Shown here piece by piece: positions 9,143 to 17,945 of a stretch of DNA of 52,500 bases. The stretch is taken from positions 1 to 52,500 of the forward strand of contig JAQTIA010000002.1 in the NCBI GenBank assembly GCA_029433415.1, read 5' to 3'. This DNA is from Acetobacteraceae bacterium ESL0709 (lineage in GTDB: Bacteria; Pseudomonadota; Alphaproteobacteria; Acetobacterales; Acetobacteraceae). Position 1 is the first letter of the stretch. The number at the start of each line of letters is the position of its first letter. A model generated the notes under the pieces. That model did not search any database and was not told where the DNA came from. It was given only the letters and a program-made list of their open reading frames with translations. Both the position numbers and the translations under genes were made by a program.

Positions 9143-9787
9143 TTAGGCAGCAGGTTCTTGTGAGAGGCGTTTGACTGTGAAAGCGCCAGAAGCAGTCGTG
9201 CCTTCTGCAGGTTTGAAGGTGACTTTCAGGGTGCTGTCAGGTGTCATTTCGCCGATAGTGCGGAGGACATTGAGGTTCTCGTTAATCCTGAATTTGAAAT
9301 CACCCAAGGAAACCATATGCCCACCATCACCCTGCGAGAAGAATTGCAAGGGTCCCACTTCCTGACCGTTATTGTCAGTGACCGTGGCCAGCTTCCTATC
9401 GACGAGAGCGGAGAGACCATTAAGCATTTCAAGCGTGAGAGGGGCAAACATTTCCCATCCCATCAGAGCGGCAGAATTGAAATGGGTCAGCTCATTGCGT
9501 GGGTTGATGCTGAACCATGTATTGCGATCCTTGACACGCAAGCCAATACGATTATCTCCGGCATCCACCATTTCCAGATCAGGGAGCGAGCGGGGAAGCG
9601 AAGAACGTTTGCGCAGGACCGCTGGAGCAGGCAATTGTAGCGGCATAGGGGCTAAAGCAAATAGATCAGGATATTCGCCACTGGCAAATGGTTGACGAAT
9701 AAGTTCATCCCGAATTGGGTCATGGCCAATGATATGTCCATACCAGTCAATCAGCCAGAAACGTGTCAAAGTTGGAGTAGCAACCAT
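9143..9787 (-). CDS. Conserved hypothetical protein downstream of mutY
   Basis: I do not recognise the family. The start at 9787 is chosen because AGGGAGA lies 9 bases before this ATG; longer frames upstream would run into mutY. The 214-residue product begins MVATPTLTRFWLIDWYGHIIGHDP, has no signal peptide or membrane segment, a Pro-rich stretch near residues 45-65 and a C-terminal half rich in beta-type alternation (FKFRINENLNVLR, TLKVTFKPAEG). It follows mutY by 16 bases and probably shares its transcript. It was present next to mutY in the decayed copy as well, so the pairing is older than that copy. Function unknown. Confidence 0.8.
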   Translation of the reverse strand: MVATPTLTRFWLIDWYGHIIGHDPIRDELIRQPFASGEYPDLFALAPMPLQLPAPAVLRKRSSLPRSLPDLEMVDAGDNRIGLRVKDRNTWFSINPRNELTHFNSAALMGWEMFAPLTLEMLNGLSALVDRKLATVTDNNGQEVGPLQFFSQGDGGHMVSLGDFKFRINENLNVLRTIGEMTPDSTLKVTFKPAEGTTASGAFTVKRLSQEPAA

Positions 9788-9803
9788 TTTTAATAGTCTC
9801 CCT

Positions 9804-10877
9804 TTATTCTTTACCATTCGACGAGATGGGACGCTCAGCCAGGTAAACACATTTACGCATAACGCTTGATAATGCACTCTGTTCAGGAGAACGAAAACTG
9901 CAATCAAGCTCTGCTATAACGTCTTTAGCATATAATTTTGCGGTGTTTTCGTAAATCTTTAATATCAACGAAAAATGGGAGAATATATGTCGGACGTTGC
10001 CGACCTCTCGCCACTCTGTAGAGAGTGGGGCAAAAGCCAGGGCTTCCTTGCTCTCCCAAGGTGTTTCTCTCCATGGTGTTCCTGGGAGTTCGTCTGTGCC
10101 CCCTAGTAATCCTTGTGATGGTCGTGTTCTAAGAAGTATCTGCCCATCAGGGAGCCTTACACGGAAAACAGTGCCGTAGCGTACGGGTTTTTTAGGCCGG
10201 ACGAGTCGTCTGGGAAGCTCCCCGGCGATGTCCAGGCTGAAAGCCTTGCATGATTTCTGGCATGGACAAAGGAGGCATGAGGGGGTGCGTGGTGTACATA
10301 TTGTCGCGCCAAGGTCAAAAAGGGCCTGAGCGAAATCTGAGGGTCGTTCCTGTGCAGATGGCGAATGATTCAGCAGTGATGCTTGTTGATGAAGGAGAAG
10401 GCGACTTTGGGGAAGTGGAGCGTCTATAGCTTTGAGTCTTGCAATGATCCGCTCAACATTGCCATCGACTGGGACGACAGGTCGGGAAAAGGCGATGGCG
10501 GAAAGCGCGCTGGCGGTATAGGTCCCGATCCCCGGGAGCTTCATCAGTTCTGGTAATGTTTCCGGGAAAGAGCCGGCAGCACTGACTATTTGAGCGCATT
10601 TATGAAGATTTCTGGCGCGGGCATAGTAACCGAGTCCAGCCCAGAGACGTAGAACCTCGTCAAGAGGTGCTTCAGCTAGATCATGTAAGGTGGGATAAGC
10701 TGCAAGGAATCGTGTATAATAAGGAATGACAGTTGCAACAACTGTCTGTTGAAGCATAATTTCGCTCAACCAGACTTTATATGGATCTGGTTTCTCGTTC
10801 GGTAGAGCTCGCCAGGGTAGAGTCCGCCGGTTCCGATCATACCACGCAAGGAGTAATGAAGCTGTATCAGGTGTCAC
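9804..10877 (-). CDS. mutY: A/G-specific adenine glycosylase
   Basis: Removes adenine mispaired with 8-oxoguanine, preventing G-to-T transversions. At 357 residues it has the normal length. The helix-hairpin-helix with catalytic Asp is LMKLPGIGTYTASALSAIAF...VVPVDGNVERI. The 4Fe-4S ligands are in ICTPRTPSCLLCPCQKSC, and the early PWRALPNEKPDPYKVWLSEIMLQQT block is the family hallmark. The C-terminal third is a Nudix-like 8-oxoG recognition domain. It diverges from the DUF721 gene with only 10 bases between start codons, so promoters must lie inside the opposing genes. The decayed copy of its 3' half lies at 1-518. Confidence 0.96.
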   Translation of the reverse strand: MTPDTASLLLAWYDRNRRTLPWRALPNEKPDPYKVWLSEIMLQQTVVATVIPYYTRFLAAYPTLHDLAEAPLDEVLRLWAGLGYYARARNLHKCAQIVSAAGSFPETLPELMKLPGIGTYTASALSAIAFSRPVVPVDGNVERIIARLKAIDAPLPQSRLLLHQQASLLNHSPSAQERPSDFAQALFDLGATICTPRTPSCLLCPCQKSCKAFSLDIAGELPRRLVRPKKPVRYGTVFRVRLPDGQILLRTRPSQGLLGGTDELPGTPWRETPWESKEALAFAPLSTEWREVGNVRHIFSHFSLILKIYENTAKLYAKDVIAELDCSFRSPEQSALSSVMRKCVYLAERPISSNGKE

Positions 10878-10887
10878 AGAGGTTCAT

Positions 10888-11388
10888 ATGAGCGATCAGG
10901 AACAGACAGGCAAGCAAAGAAATTTTTATTCGAAGGACAAGTTACAGTCCAGGAGAAGTTTTTCGGTCAGATCAATAGGGTCCTATATCCCGTATTTACT
11001 GAAGCCAGTCTTTCGTAAACAATCTCCCCTACTGGCTCGTCTGATACTGGATTGGGAGCAGATCGTGGGTAACACGCTTGCTCAGACAAGTGTGCCTAAG
11101 AGGCTACAGAAAGGTGTGCTTACAGTGTCATGCCAGGGGCCAATGGCACTGGAAATACATTATAACATGGCATATATCCTCAGTCGGATAAACACATCCT
11201 GCGGGCTTATGGGGGGAGATAAACTCACACAGTTGAAAATTGTTCAGGATGTGATGATGGTTCCGGTGGTCAGGAAAAATCCTCCTCCTGAGAGGCATCT
11301 GGTGACGATAGAAAATTTTGAGGAGGGGCCGCTGAAGGAAGCTCTCGAACGCTTGGGCGGATCTATTAAGACCCGCTCTGGAAAGTAA
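10888..11388 (+). CDS. DUF721 (DciA-like) protein
   Basis: A 166-residue protein with a central DUF721 domain (about 45-125): PLLARLILDWEQIVGNTLAQTSVPKRL followed by a GVLTVSCQGPMALEIHY strand pattern. This domain defines DciA, the ancestral loader of the DnaB replicative helicase, in bacteria lacking DnaC. In many alphaproteobacteria the gene next to mutY is this one, followed by a thioredoxin-like gene and smc. Here that continuation is absent and a parS site and convergent serB follow. A basic N-terminus (KQRNFYSKDKLQSRRSF) could bind DNA. No ribosome binding site is obvious because the gene starts inside the mutY upstream region. Confidence 0.8.
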   Translation: MSDQEQTGKQRNFYSKDKLQSRRSFSVRSIGSYIPYLLKPVFRKQSPLLARLILDWEQIVGNTLAQTSVPKRLQKGVLTVSCQGPMALEIHYNMAYILSRINTSCGLMGGDKLTQLKIVQDVMMVPVVRKNPPPERHLVTIENFEEGPLKEALERLGGSIKTRSGK

Positions 11389-11423
11389 TCCTGAAAGAAT
11401 AAATCTTTGCAGCTTATGCTGAA

Positions 11424-11439
11424 TGTTTCACGTGAAACG
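11424..11439. promoter_or_regulatory. parS: parS, ParB-binding centromere site
   Basis: TGTTTCACGTGAAACG matches the bacterial parS consensus (TGTTTCACGTGAAACA) at 15 of 16 positions. ParB loads here, spreads, and with ParA segregates the origin region; such sites cluster near oriC. It lies between the convergent DUF721 and serB genes, 6 bases from the serB stop, where spreading ParB would disturb no promoter. Confidence 0.85.
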
Positions 11440-11444
11440 GGTGT

Positions 11445-12353
11445 TCACATGATCTCGGTAAAAGCAGAGGCGGGATAGCCTTGAGCAAAGAGATGTGCTC
11501 GAAGTGTAGAGAAGTTGACCTGCTGTGCTATTTTCCTGCGCACGACAGGCTTGGCGCGGAAAGCGATACCGAGCCCCGCCTCTTCCAGCATCGGGATGTC
11601 GTTGGAACCATCTCCTGTTGTTAAACTCGCTCTCAATTTAATGCCACGCTCTTCGCAAAGTCTGTCCAGATGTTCGCGTTTGGATTGGGGGCCTAAAATA
11701 TCACCCACAATTTTGCCTGTTATTTTTCCATCCTGTATATCAAGCACATTGCCATAATTCTCATCAAATCCGCAGCGAGCAGCAATACGCTGCGTATACC
11801 ATGTAAAGCCGCCTGAAATGAGAGCTGTGCGCGCACCGTGAGCTTTCATGGTTTGAACCAGTTCAAAAGCACCGTCATTCAGGGTTAGTTTCTGATAAAC
11901 GTCTTCAAGAATTTGCTCAGGGACACCTGCCAGAAATTGTGTTCTTTGCCGCAGGGAGGTCTCAAAATCAATTTCGCCGTTCATGGCTGCTTTTGTGACG
12001 ATTGAGATTGCGTCGCCGAGGTGGAGTACTTCAGCAAGGTCGTCCAGAGTTTCACCTGTCAAAATGGTGCTGTCCATATCGGCAATCAGGACAGCTTTCC
12101 TGCGGCCGCGTGCCTTGGTGATTATCGCGTCTACCTTGTAAGGAGCCAGAGTGGCACGAATTGTCTCAATGGAAGGGCCATTTGCAGTTTGAGCAGGACA
12201 GGCAATTTCGACCGCTTCGCCCTCAGACAAGGTAACAGGGGCGACACCTTTTACAAGATGACGCGCTATATCAATGGCTTCTGTCGAGAGAGACTGGTGA
12301 CGACGATCGACAACAAGCGTCAGAATATCAGGGAAAGACACGGGGACTCTCAC
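11445..12353 (-). CDS. serB: Phosphoserine phosphatase
   Basis: Last step of serine synthesis: hydrolysis of O-phosphoserine. This is a 302-residue HAD-superfamily enzyme. The nucleophile motif I is ADMDSTILTGETLDDLAE (DxDST), motif II is the Ser in ALISGGFTWYTQRIA, and motif IV is TTGDGSNDIPMLEEAGLGIAFRA. The first 80 or so residues resemble the ACT-like N-terminal domain of proteobacterial SerB. It diverges from miaA with 30 bases between starts. Serine made here links to the glycine cleavage genes further right through serine-glycine interconversion, although glyA is not in the window. Confidence 0.95.
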   Translation of the reverse strand: MRVPVSFPDILTLVVDRRHQSLSTEAIDIARHLVKGVAPVTLSEGEAVEIACPAQTANGPSIETIRATLAPYKVDAIITKARGRRKAVLIADMDSTILTGETLDDLAEVLHLGDAISIVTKAAMNGEIDFETSLRQRTQFLAGVPEQILEDVYQKLTLNDGAFELVQTMKAHGARTALISGGFTWYTQRIAARCGFDENYGNVLDIQDGKITGKIVGDILGPQSKREHLDRLCEERGIKLRASLTTGDGSNDIPMLEEAGLGIAFRAKPVVRRKIAQQVNFSTLRAHLFAQGYPASAFTEIM

Positions 12354-12383
12354 TCCGGCTGAAAATATGGCAATAGAGAAAGC

Positions 12384-13367
12384 ATGATTGCTCCTCCGAT
12401 TGCTCTTATTGTGGCGGGCCCTACCTGTTCAGGCAAGTCCGCTTTGGCGTTGAAACTGGCACAGCGTTTTCATGGCTCTGTGATTAATGCTGATTCCATG
12501 CAGGTTTATAAGGATTTGCGTGTACTGACAGCACGTCCTAATGAGGAAGAGACATATCTTGTGCCGCATAAGCTTTATGGCGTGCTGGATGCGGAACGGG
12601 CGGGAAGTGTTGCTTGGTGGCGTGGTAAAGCTCTTGAGAGTCTCCATTTATGTGCGGTGGAAAACCGTCTGCCTGTTCTTTGCGGAGGGACAGGAATGTA
12701 TTTTCGTGCTCTCCTTGAGGGATTGGTCGAGATTCCTGATGCTGGAGAAGCGGCGCGGGAAGAGGCGCGGTCTTTTTTGGTTCAAAAAGGACCAGAATGG
12801 CTGCATGCTCAATTGATTGAGGTTGACCCACAAACAGCGTCGCGTCTTTATCCGACTGATTCGCAACGTATAGCCCGTGCCTGGGAGGTGTGGCGTGGTA
12901 CTGGACGTGGGCTGGCTGAGTGGCAGGAAGAACCTCAACTGCCCCCCGCACCATGCAGATTCGTCTCTGTTCGGCTGGATCCGGAGCGGGAAGTTTTGCG
13001 CGAGGCCATAGCCCGGCGCTTCATAGCTATGCTGAAAGCAGGAGCGCTGGATGAGGTGAAGTCTCTGTGTCAGAAGAATCTTTCGTCGTCCTTGCCTGTT
13101 ATGCGTGCTCATGGCGTCCCGGAACTGATTTCTGTCCTGAAGGGGGAGATCTCATTACGTGAGGCAGAGGAAAGAGCCATTCGTGCGACGGGCCAATATA
13201 CAAGGCGGCAAGCGACCTGGTTTCGGCATCACTCCTTGGGAAAAGAGGGTGATAATATTATTTCATTACATAGATTTGGGGATAATGAGAAATTTTCGGA
13301 AAGAGAATTGGGTAGAATAGAAAATTTTATAACCCAAAGAATTGACATGATCTCGGGAAGTTTTTAA
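12384..13367 (+). CDS. miaA: tRNA dimethylallyltransferase
   Basis: Adds a dimethylallyl group to A37 of tRNAs reading codons that begin with U. The 327-residue protein carries the P-loop VAGPTCSGKSALALKLA at residues 8-25, the substrate motif NADSMQVYKDL, CGGTGMYFRALLEGL (tRNA and prenyl binding) and the C-terminal ATRQYTRRQATWFRH-type motif, here ATGQYTRRQATWFRHH. The Gly in place of the more common Lys or Arg after AT is conservative within the family. The ATG overlaps no other gene. ilvB follows after 43 bases in the same orientation, so read-through is possible. Confidence 0.96.
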   Translation: MIAPPIALIVAGPTCSGKSALALKLAQRFHGSVINADSMQVYKDLRVLTARPNEEETYLVPHKLYGVLDAERAGSVAWWRGKALESLHLCAVENRLPVLCGGTGMYFRALLEGLVEIPDAGEAAREEARSFLVQKGPEWLHAQLIEVDPQTASRLYPTDSQRIARAWEVWRGTGRGLAEWQEEPQLPPAPCRFVSVRLDPEREVLREAIARRFIAMLKAGALDEVKSLCQKNLSSSLPVMRAHGVPELISVLKGEISLREAEERAIRATGQYTRRQATWFRHHSLGKEGDNIISLHRFGDNEKFSERELGRIENFITQRIDMISGSF

Positions 13368-13410
13368 CGTTCCTTTACGTTATGAATTTTTAACCGGAGA
13401 GGAATCGCTC

Positions 13411-15195
13411 ATGTCTCCTCATGATCATACAGAAGCCCCGACTCAAGCCCATAAAGGGGCAGAGGTCCTTCTGCGTATTCTTGAGGAAGAGGGAGTCGAA
13501 GTTATTTTTGGCTATCCCGGCGGTGCCGTATTGCCGATTTACGATGCGCTGTTCCAGCAGAAAGAAATTCGCCATATTTTGGTGCGTCATGAGCAGGCTG
13601 CCGTCCACGCCGCAGAAGCCTATGCGCGCTCGACCGGGAAGGTGGGTGTGGTTTTGGTGACATCTGGCCCTGGAGGGACCAACACGGTTACGGGACTAAT
13701 GGACGCGAAGATGGATTCTGTTCCTGTTGTCTGTTTGTGCGGTCAGGTGCCTGTTCCTCTTCTGGGTAAAGGTGCTTTTCAGGAAGCGGATATCGTTTCC
13801 ATTACAGCACCCATTACCAAGAAGAGTCTGATTGTCAAAACGCCAGAGACGCTGGCACCTTTTGTGCGGGAAGCTTTCAGGACAGCACGTTCGGGGCGTC
13901 CTGGCCCTGTAGTGGTTGACCTGCCTAAAAATATCATAGCAGGGGATGCGCCTTTATCCTTACCTGACGCTGAAATAGATGCCAGGAAGAAAGCCTCTTT
14001 CTCCGCTGAAGAGATAAAGAGGGCCGTAGTGGCTCTTAAGACAGCAAAACAGCCACTTTTCTATATTGGTGGGGGTATTGTAAATGCCGGGCCAGAAGCG
14101 GTAAGTTTGTTCCGGGAGCTGGCAGAAAAAACGGGCTTTCCAGTTACCTCAACATTGATGGGACTTGGCGTCTTCCCGTCATCCAGTCAGAAATTTCTGG
14201 GTATGATTGGCATGCATGGTGCAGTCGAAGCCAATATGGCAGCCCATGATTGCGACGTCCTTGTAGCATTGGGCGCGCGCTTTGATGATCGTGTAACGGG
14301 GAGAGTAGACGCATTTTCTCCTCATTCATTCAAAATCCAGGCTGATATTGATCCTGGTGAATTTAACAAAATTATCCCGGTTAATGTCATCCTCGAAGGC
14401 GATCTGACACAGACACTGAAAGCTTTGCTGGAAGAGTGGGGAGACCATAAGGCACCGGATCTGGAAGCCTGGTGGCAGAAGATAGAACAATGGCGTGCTG
14501 TCAAAGGGTTCGCGTTTGAACAGAATCGTGAATCGGATGCGGTGATCAAACCTCAATATGCCATTGAGCGTCTTTACCAGTTGACGCAAAAGACTGGCAA
14601 AGAGGTCTATGTCACGACTGAAGTTGGCCAGCATCAGATGTGGGCCGCCCAGCATTTTGGGTTCGATCAGGCTGGCCATTGGCTGACTTCTGGTGGACTG
14701 GGGACTATGGGTTATGGTCTGCCGGCTGCAGTCGGAGTGCAGATTGCTCATCCAGGGGCGTTGGTGATTGATATTGCAGGCGAAGCGTCGACCCTGATGA
14801 ACATTCAGGAGTTGGGTACGATCGCGCAATATCGGCTGCCAGTCAAAATTTTCATCCTCAATAATCATTACATGGGAATGGTGCGTCAGTGGCAGGAGTT
14901 GCTCCATGGTTCCCGCTATGCGCAGTCATATAGCGAATCACTGCCTGATTTTGTCAGGCTCGCTGAGTCATTCGGTATAAAAGGACTGCGTGCACGCCAT
15001 TTTGGTGAGCTGGAGGGTGTTATTGCAGCCATGCTGGATCATGATGGTCCGGTCCTGGCTGATATTTGTGTGGCTCAGGAGGAGAATTGCTATCCCATGA
15101 TTCCTTCTGGTGCTGCACATAACCAGATGCTTCTGGGGCCAGACCGTATTTATGGCGGGGCCGAGTTGACCGAAGAGGGCAAGAAACTCGTCTAA
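13411..15195 (+). CDS. ilvB: Acetolactate synthase, large (catalytic) subunit
   Basis: ThDP-dependent condensation of pyruvate into acetolactate or acetohydroxybutyrate, the entry step of branched-chain amino acid synthesis. At 594 residues it is the biosynthetic, FAD-containing type. The ThDP-activating Glu is in LVRHEQAAVHAAEAYARSTG, the FAD and substrate loop is GRPGPVVVDLPKN, and the C-terminal ThDP/Mg motif is IAGEASTLMNIQELGT...NNHYMGMVRQWQ, the GEAS form usual in alphaproteobacteria. An AGAGG Shine-Dalgarno precedes the ATG. ilvC follows after 55 bases. The regulatory subunit gene ilvN/ilvH, normally between them, is not present, so feedback control by valine would need a subunit encoded elsewhere. 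Confidence 0.95.
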   Translation: MSPHDHTEAPTQAHKGAEVLLRILEEEGVEVIFGYPGGAVLPIYDALFQQKEIRHILVRHEQAAVHAAEAYARSTGKVGVVLVTSGPGGTNTVTGLMDAKMDSVPVVCLCGQVPVPLLGKGAFQEADIVSITAPITKKSLIVKTPETLAPFVREAFRTARSGRPGPVVVDLPKNIIAGDAPLSLPDAEIDARKKASFSAEEIKRAVVALKTAKQPLFYIGGGIVNAGPEAVSLFRELAEKTGFPVTSTLMGLGVFPSSSQKFLGMIGMHGAVEANMAAHDCDVLVALGARFDDRVTGRVDAFSPHSFKIQADIDPGEFNKIIPVNVILEGDLTQTLKALLEEWGDHKAPDLEAWWQKIEQWRAVKGFAFEQNRESDAVIKPQYAIERLYQLTQKTGKEVYVTTEVGQHQMWAAQHFGFDQAGHWLTSGGLGTMGYGLPAAVGVQIAHPGALVIDIAGEASTLMNIQELGTIAQYRLPVKIFILNNHYMGMVRQWQELLHGSRYAQSYSESLPDFVRLAESFGIKGLRARHFGELEGVIAAMLDHDGPVLADICVAQEENCYPMIPSGAAHNQMLLGPDRIYGGAELTEEGKKLV

Positions 15196-15247
15196 GGCGT
15201 AATGTGTAGCCAGAGACTTTGCGATAGTTGAAAAAAGGGAGTGTTGA

Positions 15248-16270
<1,023 letters not shown>

Positions 16271-16293
16271 TCTGCCTTTTTAGATTGTGTGAG

Positions 16294-16329
16294 GAACCTC
16301 TCCTGATAGCCAGGGGAGGTTCTTTTTTT
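16294..16329 (+). terminator. Terminator of ilvBC
   Basis: An 11-pair stem (GAACCTCTCCT with AGGGGAGGTTC) around a 7-base loop, followed by seven T, 23 bases after the ilvC stop. Confidence 0.9.
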
Positions 16330-16359
16330 GTAATACAGCGTTAACAAGATACAAAAATG

Positions 16360-16440
16360 ACGCTTACCCCTTGCCAAGAGGGTAGAAAAGCGTTAGCAAG
16401 CACACCTTCCTTGGCCCTGGGGCGTTCCAGCTCCGTTGGC
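16360..16440 (+). ncRNA. Structured leader of speD, possible riboswitch-like pseudoknot
   Basis: Helix 1: ACGCTTACCC (16360-16369) pairs with GGGT (16380-16383) and AAGCGT (16388-16393), with an AGAA bulge. Its loop holds GCCAAG (16373-16378), which can pair with CTTGGC (16410-16415), giving an H-type pseudoknot. Helix 2: CTGG/CCAG at 16417-16430 with a GGCGTT loop. The segment lies between the ilvC terminator and the speD Shine-Dalgarno (GGGGG, 16454-16458). An AUG in the leader (16357) has no ribosome site. I do not recognise it as a known class, including SAM-II; the fold is by hand and has no covariation support. Confidence 0.45.
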
Positions 16441-16464
16441 TGTCTACTGGTTTGGGGGTACGTG

Positions 16465-16944
16465 ATGAACGCACTTGCTCAACTGGGGATGGTATCGGGT
16501 TTCCCGAGAGATATCCAGAACATGCATACTGTCCACGCTGATGATGAGCGTAAGGACTATTTTATTACTCGTGATGGCGAAAGCTTTGCGGGAAACCATC
16601 TTCTCATAGATTTCTGGGATGCCCGAAATCTGGATAATCCCAAGAGGATTGATGAGACCTTACGCCGGGCTGCTGAGGCGGCGGGTGCGACGATTCTACA
16701 TGGCCATTTCCATCATTTTACGCCTAATGGAGGCGTTTCCGGCGTATTGGTCCTGGCAGAGAGCCATATTTCGATTCATACATGGCCGGAACGCAATTTC
16801 GCAGCCATTGATGTTTTCATGTGCGGGGTGTGCGATCCGAATCTGACGATTCCTGTGATGCAGGAATTATTTCAAGCGGGGCGAGTAGAAGTGGATGCCC
16901 TGCGCCGTGGACGCGTTACGAGGCAGTCACAGAGAGCGGGCTGA
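16465..16944 (+). CDS. speD: S-adenosylmethionine decarboxylase proenzyme
   Basis: Makes decarboxylated SAM, the aminopropyl donor for spermidine. The start at 16465 is chosen because GGGGG lies 6 bases upstream. A frame open from 16357 has no ribosome site and would translate the structured leader. The product is 159 residues of the small bacterial type. Self-cleavage at LAES-HISIHTWPE would convert Ser100 into the pyruvoyl cofactor; the proton-donor region FMCG and His residues of HGHFHHF are present. The next gene is speE, so donor and aminopropyl transferase are made together. No ornithine decarboxylase gene is in the window. Confidence 0.93.
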   Translation: MNALAQLGMVSGFPRDIQNMHTVHADDERKDYFITRDGESFAGNHLLIDFWDARNLDNPKRIDETLRRAAEAAGATILHGHFHHFTPNGGVSGVLVLAESHISIHTWPERNFAAIDVFMCGVCDPNLTIPVMQELFQAGRVEVDALRRGRVTRQSQRAG

Positions 16945-17060
16945 GTTTATATATAGTTTGACCGTTTTTATCAGGTCAGATCCTGGGATGGTGCTGCGGC
17001 GCTGTTTATGGGAGTCTGGCCTGTATTATTATTGACGAGTGAAAGAAAAGGGCGGAATTA

Positions 17061-17933
17061 ATGGCAGATATTTGGCTCAATGAAACGCTTTATCCAGCAT
17101 GGGGACAACGTTTTCAGGTTGTGCAGGAGCTGGCTCATGTAAAATCAGCTTTTCAGGATATTGTTGTTTTCGAGAGTCTGAGCCATGGTCGTGTTCTCGT
17201 TCTTGACGGCGCTATCCAGATTACGGAACGCGATGAGTTTATTTATCAGGAAATGCTGGCCCATGTGCCGCTCCTCATTCACCCCAAAGCTGAAAAGATC
17301 CTGATTATTGGCGCTGGTGATGGAGGTGTACTGCGTCGCGTTTTGCAACATCGCACAGTTAAAAAAGCCGTCATGGTCGAGATTGATGGTGAGGTGGTTG
17401 CGCTTTCCAGGAAATATCTGCCCAGTATTGCTGACGGTGCCTGGGATGATCCCAGAGCGGACGTGATTATTGGAGATGGTATTGATTATGTGGCCAAAGC
17501 GGCTGACGATTCATTCGATGTGATCATTGTTGACAGCACCGATCCTATCGGGGTTGGCGAAGTGCTATTTTCTGATGATTTTTATAAAAACTGTGCTCGG
17601 ATACTTTCGGCTGAAGGTGTGATCGTCAATCAGTGTGGCGTTCCCTTCATGCAGGCTGATGAACTGCGTGAAACAAGTTTGCGCAGGGCCAAATTTTTCC
17701 CGCATGTTACGGCGTATGTGGCGGCCGTTCCGACTTATGTTGGAGGCTTTATGACCTTGGGGTTGGCCAAGAAAGGGAGTAATCCCCATTCTCTGGAGAT
17801 TGCGGAAATCAGACATCGTGCAGAAACGGCCGGTATTATGTCTCATTGCCGTTACTGGACGCCGGAAGTGCAATGGAGTGCTTTCCAGCTCCCACCTTAT
17901 ATTACAGACCATCTTCCTGTGGCACAGGGATAA
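17061..17933 (+). CDS. speE: Spermidine synthase
   Basis: Transfers the aminopropyl group of decarboxylated SAM to putrescine. At 290 residues it has the usual length. The Rossmann signature is ILIIGAGDGGVLRRVLQH, followed by VMVEIDGEVVALSRKYLP. The catalytic Asp is in VIIVDSTDPIGVGEVLF and the N-terminal beta domain contains LVLDGAIQITERDEFIYQEML. AGGGCGG lies about 7 bases before the ATG. It is 116 bases after speD and 12 bases before panB, so the three are probably one transcript. Confidence 0.96.
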   Translation: MADIWLNETLYPAWGQRFQVVQELAHVKSAFQDIVVFESLSHGRVLVLDGAIQITERDEFIYQEMLAHVPLLIHPKAEKILIIGAGDGGVLRRVLQHRTVKKAVMVEIDGEVVALSRKYLPSIADGAWDDPRADVIIGDGIDYVAKAADDSFDVIIVDSTDPIGVGEVLFSDDFYKNCARILSAEGVIVNQCGVPFMQADELRETSLRRAKFFPHVTAYVAAVPTYVGGFMTLGLAKKGSNPHSLEIAEIRHRAETAGIMSHCRYWTPEVQWSAFQLPPYITDHLPVAQG

Positions 17934-17945
17934 GGAATTTGATTT

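Larger units (their letters stand above)
6872..10490 (+). repeat. Intact partner of the decayed inverted copy at 1-2935
   Basis: This is the functional arm of the inverted pair: most of corA, katA, the small gene at 9143 and most of mutY. All four frames are open here and broken in the other arm, so this arm is the one under selection. The limits are approximate because they were judged by eye from the last recognisable matches. Confidence 0.8.

Noticed and set aside
16360-16440. Assignment of the speD leader to the SAM-II riboswitch
   Set aside because: It is a pseudoknot, but the conserved SAM-II core sequences I know are not present.
16357-16464. Translation start of speD at 16357
   Set aside because: No ribosome site, an N-terminus unlike any SpeD, and strong RNA structure; ATG 16465 has GGGGG at proper spacing.
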